A DNA stretch of 23,270 nucleotides from DAIMZM01 sp036733985 (GTDB lineage Bacteria > Bacillota > Dehalobacteriia > UBA4068), in assembly GCA_036733985.1 (NCBI GenBank), contig DAIMZM010000030.1:1-23270 (forward strand), written 5' to 3'. The notes beneath the pieces were generated by a model. It made no database searches and was not told the origin of the DNA. It worked only from the letters and a program-made list of their open reading frames with translations. Shown piece by piece: positions 21,265 through 23,270 of the stretch (position 1 is the stretch's first letter; every line of letters starts with the position of its first letter). Both the position numbers and the translations under genes were made by a program.

Positions 21265-21720
21265 TTATACACCATCCCTTGCTGTTTTGCCAAGCAGCTC
21301 TGAAATGGGTACGCGGATCCGGTACCTTTTGTCATCCAGAATGATCTGGCCGGCCTTGCTGTTCCGCACATTGATGATCAGCGGGGCCGCCAGGTTAATG
21401 GTCATGTCGCCGCCGTCATGCTTGGGGATGACCAGCACATTCAGCACATAGACATCCTTGATCTCCGCAATGTCCAGGGCGTTTACATCTTCCTCCGGGA
21501 TATCAAAGGCATAATCCGGGCAGATCAGGAACGGATCCAGCAAGGGCAGGGAGATCTCCCGCTGATCCAGGGATTGCAGCCAGCACACCGGCTTGCTGTC
21601 CTCGCTGGCAATCAGGGCAAACCGCTTGTTCTGTTCCAGGCCCGGCAGCCCCCGCTCAAAGGTGAGGATTTTCTTTTCGTCTATATCCACAATGCCGAAA
21701 TGGGAGGTTTGGATTTCCAT
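21265..21720 (-). CDS. fliW: Flagellar assembly factor FliW (CsrA antagonist)
   Basis: The protein has the FliW pattern: MEIQTSHFGIVDIDEKKILTFERGLPGLEQNKRFALI at the N-terminus, LDPFLICPDYAFDIPEEDV in the middle and MTINLAAPLIINVRNSKAGQIILDD near the end. FliW binds CsrA allosterically and, in turn, flagellin, linking flagellin synthesis to export. I take ATG 21720 (151 residues) because family members begin at this point and GGTGG lies five bases before it; ATG 21732, four codons upstream, is possible. It lies between the DUF6470 gene and csrA, the conserved Gram-positive order. Confidence 0.95.
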   Translation of the reverse strand: MEIQTSHFGIVDIDEKKILTFERGLPGLEQNKRFALIASEDSKPVCWLQSLDQREISLPLLDPFLICPDYAFDIPEEDVNALDIAEIKDVYVLNVLVIPKHDGGDMTINLAAPLIINVRNSKAGQIILDDKRYRIRVPISELLGKTARDGV

Positions 21721-21764
21721 AGTTGCCACCATTCTTGATGATTATACTGTGATAGCGCCATGCT

Positions 21765-22364
21765 CTATACTGCCGCGTCGATATTCCTGCCGGAACGGGG
21801 GGGGATCATCTGCTCCACCATCCGGTATTCGATACGGGGTTCCTGGGCCAGCCGTATTTCCACCGAGGCTTTGGGCTCTAAGCGTATTCTTGGCGCCTGG
21901 TATTGATCCCAGACGATATTCAGCTCATAATTGGACCAATCGATATGGATCTCACCCGGCTTGCCCTGCATATCGATGGCGCCGGGCGGCATGCCGCCGG
22001 GCTCCGGCTGATAGGGCGCCAGCAGCTTTTTCCTGGCCAGCTGGCCGATGCTGTTGCCGGTGGCAGGCAGCGTGCCCACAAATTTGGCGTCGGACATGAT
22101 CTGGCTGATCGCCTGGCGGGCGTCGGACCGGGCGTTGGCGGCGGTGTCCCTGTTCAGGGTTTGGGGGCCTTTCAGTCCGATATTATCGTAGAAGCCCTGC
22201 AGATCCAGCTTCATATAGCCGGCTTCCCGCTCAATGGACATAATGGCCCTTTGCTGCTCAATATGCATGGTCCGCTGCTGTTTTTTAATGGCCAGGGCGG
22301 CCATTTGCGTTTCCACCGCGATCCTGGCCATTTCCTGTTCAATCTGCAGTCTGTATACCTTCAT
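21765..22364 (-). CDS. DUF6470 / YviE-like flagellar-cluster protein
   Basis: The 199-residue protein has a polar, glutamine-rich helical N-terminus (about 1-55, with a coiled-coil look), a middle segment RDTAANARSDARQAISQIMSDAKFVGTLP, and a C-terminal region with IDWSNYELNIVWDQYQAPRIRLEPKASVEIRL that appears beta-rich. This layout and its place between flgL and fliW match B. subtilis YviE, a protein of unknown function conserved in flagellar operons of Bacillota. There is no signal peptide or membrane segment. The gene ends 44 bases before the chosen fliW start. Confidence 0.88.
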   Translation of the reverse strand: MKVYRLQIEQEMARIAVETQMAALAIKKQQRTMHIEQQRAIMSIEREAGYMKLDLQGFYDNIGLKGPQTLNRDTAANARSDARQAISQIMSDAKFVGTLPATGNSIGQLARKKLLAPYQPEPGGMPPGAIDMQGKPGEIHIDWSNYELNIVWDQYQAPRIRLEPKASVEIRLAQEPRIEYRMVEQMIPPRSGRNIDAAV

Positions 22365-22397
22365 GCAAATCTCACTCCATTCACGTTGTCCCCGGGA

Positions 22398-23270
22398 TCA
22401 GCGTAAGAAATCCAAAAGAGAGGTTTGTACGATTTCCGCGCCGGCTGCCAACGCGGCATTATAGACCATACGGGCTGTCATAAAGTTGGTGATGGCTTCC
22501 GCCATATCCACATCCACCGCATTGGACTGCATTTCCTTATAATTGGCCTCGCTGCTTTCGTAGCGGCTGTTAATCAGATCCAGCCGGTTTTCGGTAGCGC
22601 CCACCTTGGTCCTTAAATTCAGCATATGGCTTTGGGCGTTCTGGACTTTGCTGATCATGTCCTGGAGGCCGTCGGTATCCCCGGCCTTCAGCATGGTTAC
22701 GCATTTGTCCAGGAGATAGTAAATATTATCCTGGCCCGTGCCGAACAGCTCCAAGCCGGTAAAGGTATAATTCACGGCATTATCCACACCCACCTGGACC
22801 TTGGCCTGGTTTTTGGCCTCGGCGGCCAGGGCGTCCCTGACCCCGGAAGCGTCAAGCACCGCGTCCAGTTCCCCCTGGGCAGTGGCCAGCGCCTGGCCCA
22901 GGCTGAAATCCAGCCCTGCCCCAGGGGCGTCATCCGTATTCCACAGCAGCTCGTTGACCCGGCCCATGATTTCCCGGGCGGCGGCCATGTTGAAGCGGTT
23001 CTGGTACTCCTCCTCGGTCAGAACAGCGATACCCTGCTCCTGATAATAAGCATAGTCGATCTCCCCCTCCGGGGTCAGCTTGATCGCCGGATCGTCCATG
23101 AGGATATAATCCCCGGCCAGTTCCTGGGAAGCGCTGTCTTTCAGCTCCGCGGCCAGGCCGGAAAGCTCGTCCACAAAGGCGGACAGCTGCTCATAACCGG
23201 CGCTGGCATGGGGGTCCACGCCAAACTTTCCCGCGGCGGTCAGGGCGGATTTGGCATTATAGATCAGGCT
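22398..23270 (-). CDS. flgL: Flagellar hook-associated protein FlgL (HAP3), 5' end beyond the right edge
   Basis: The frame is open to the right edge (290 codons seen), so the N-terminal flagellin-like D0/D1 part is missing; a GTG at 23219 is an internal valine, not a start. The C-terminus carries the flagellin-type helix of FlgL: SRYESSEANYKEMQSNAVDVDMAEAITNFMTARMVYNAALAAGAEIVQTSLLDFLR, ending in the usual LLDFLR. FlgL joins hook and filament outside the cell and is exported by the flagellar type III system. The genes that follow (DUF6470, fliW, csrA) are its standard partners; flgK would be expected just outside the window. Confidence 0.95.
   Translation of the reverse strand, partial: SLIYNAKSALTAAGKFGVDPHASAGYEQLSAFVDELSGLAAELKDSASQELAGDYILMDDPAIKLTPEGEIDYAYYQEQGIAVLTEEEYQNRFNMAAAREIMGRVNELLWNTDDAPGAGLDFSLGQALATAQGELDAVLDASGVRDALAAEAKNQAKVQVGVDNAVNYTFTGLELFGTGQDNIYYLLDKCVTMLKAGDTDGLQDMISKVQNAQSHMLNLRTKVGATENRLDLINSRYESSEANYKEMQSNAVDVDMAEAITNFMTARMVYNAALAAGAEIVQTSLLDFLR

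Overview
The window looks like the chromosome of an anaerobic, motile, GC-rich member of the Bacillota (class Clostridia or a close relative). The signs are a two-gene glycine decarboxylase P-protein, a gcv operon under a tandem glycine riboswitch, the Gram-positive flagellar order flgL - DUF6470 - fliW - csrA, AGGAGG ribosome binding sites, well-spaced sigma-A promoters, and many iron-sulfur and molybdenum proteins typical of strict anaerobes. I cannot name the species. I see no tRNA, rRNA, insertion sequence, CRISPR array or phage gene; this appears to be stable chromosomal DNA with compact operons.

Region 1 (1-5291, minus strand) is a glycine cleavage operon: promoter, tandem glycine riboswitch, possible terminator hairpin, gcvT, gcvH, gcvPA, gcvPB, and a lipoate-protein ligase gene cut by the left edge. 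Together these make and use lipoylated H-protein to split glycine into CO2, ammonia and methylene-tetrahydrofolate.

Region 2 (5321-13495) is the most distinctive part. A minus-strand operon encodes a Mop-type molybdenum aldehyde oxidoreductase, a large FAD/iron-sulfur protein with a C-terminal HdrB-like (CCG-domain) half, a small CxxC redox protein, a C_GCAxxG_C_C family protein and a cysteine-rich radical SAM protein. This matches, in part, a conserved cluster known from Desulfovibrio (the DVU_155x group), whose full function is unsettled. A divergent TetR-family gene sits upstream. A perfect 26-bp palindrome lies at the predicted start of transcription of the operon, directly after a consensus-like promoter, and is the likely TetR operator. 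The tetR promoter is placed so that the mRNA should start at or beside its ATG (leaderless).

Region 3 (13507-15423, plus strand) is an iron-sulfur assembly pair, a NifS/IscS cysteine desulfurase and an IscU/NifU-like scaffold, followed by several hairpin terminators. A 57-residue 2[4Fe-4S] ferredoxin gene (15438-15611, minus) converges on them. Region 4 (15612-18954, plus strand) holds mscL, a Prx6-like peroxiredoxin, an AEC-family transporter and a small lipoprotein.

Region 5 (18988-23270, minus strand) is the end of a flagellar operon: flgL (cut by the right edge), a DUF6470/YviE-like protein, fliW and csrA, then an M23 peptidase with no signal peptide and an unrecognised 346-residue protein. 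The last two occupy the place where hag follows csrA in Bacillus subtilis; both carry an FxxxL motif near residues 31-41 like that of early flagellar type III export substrates, so they may form a flagellum-exported pair.
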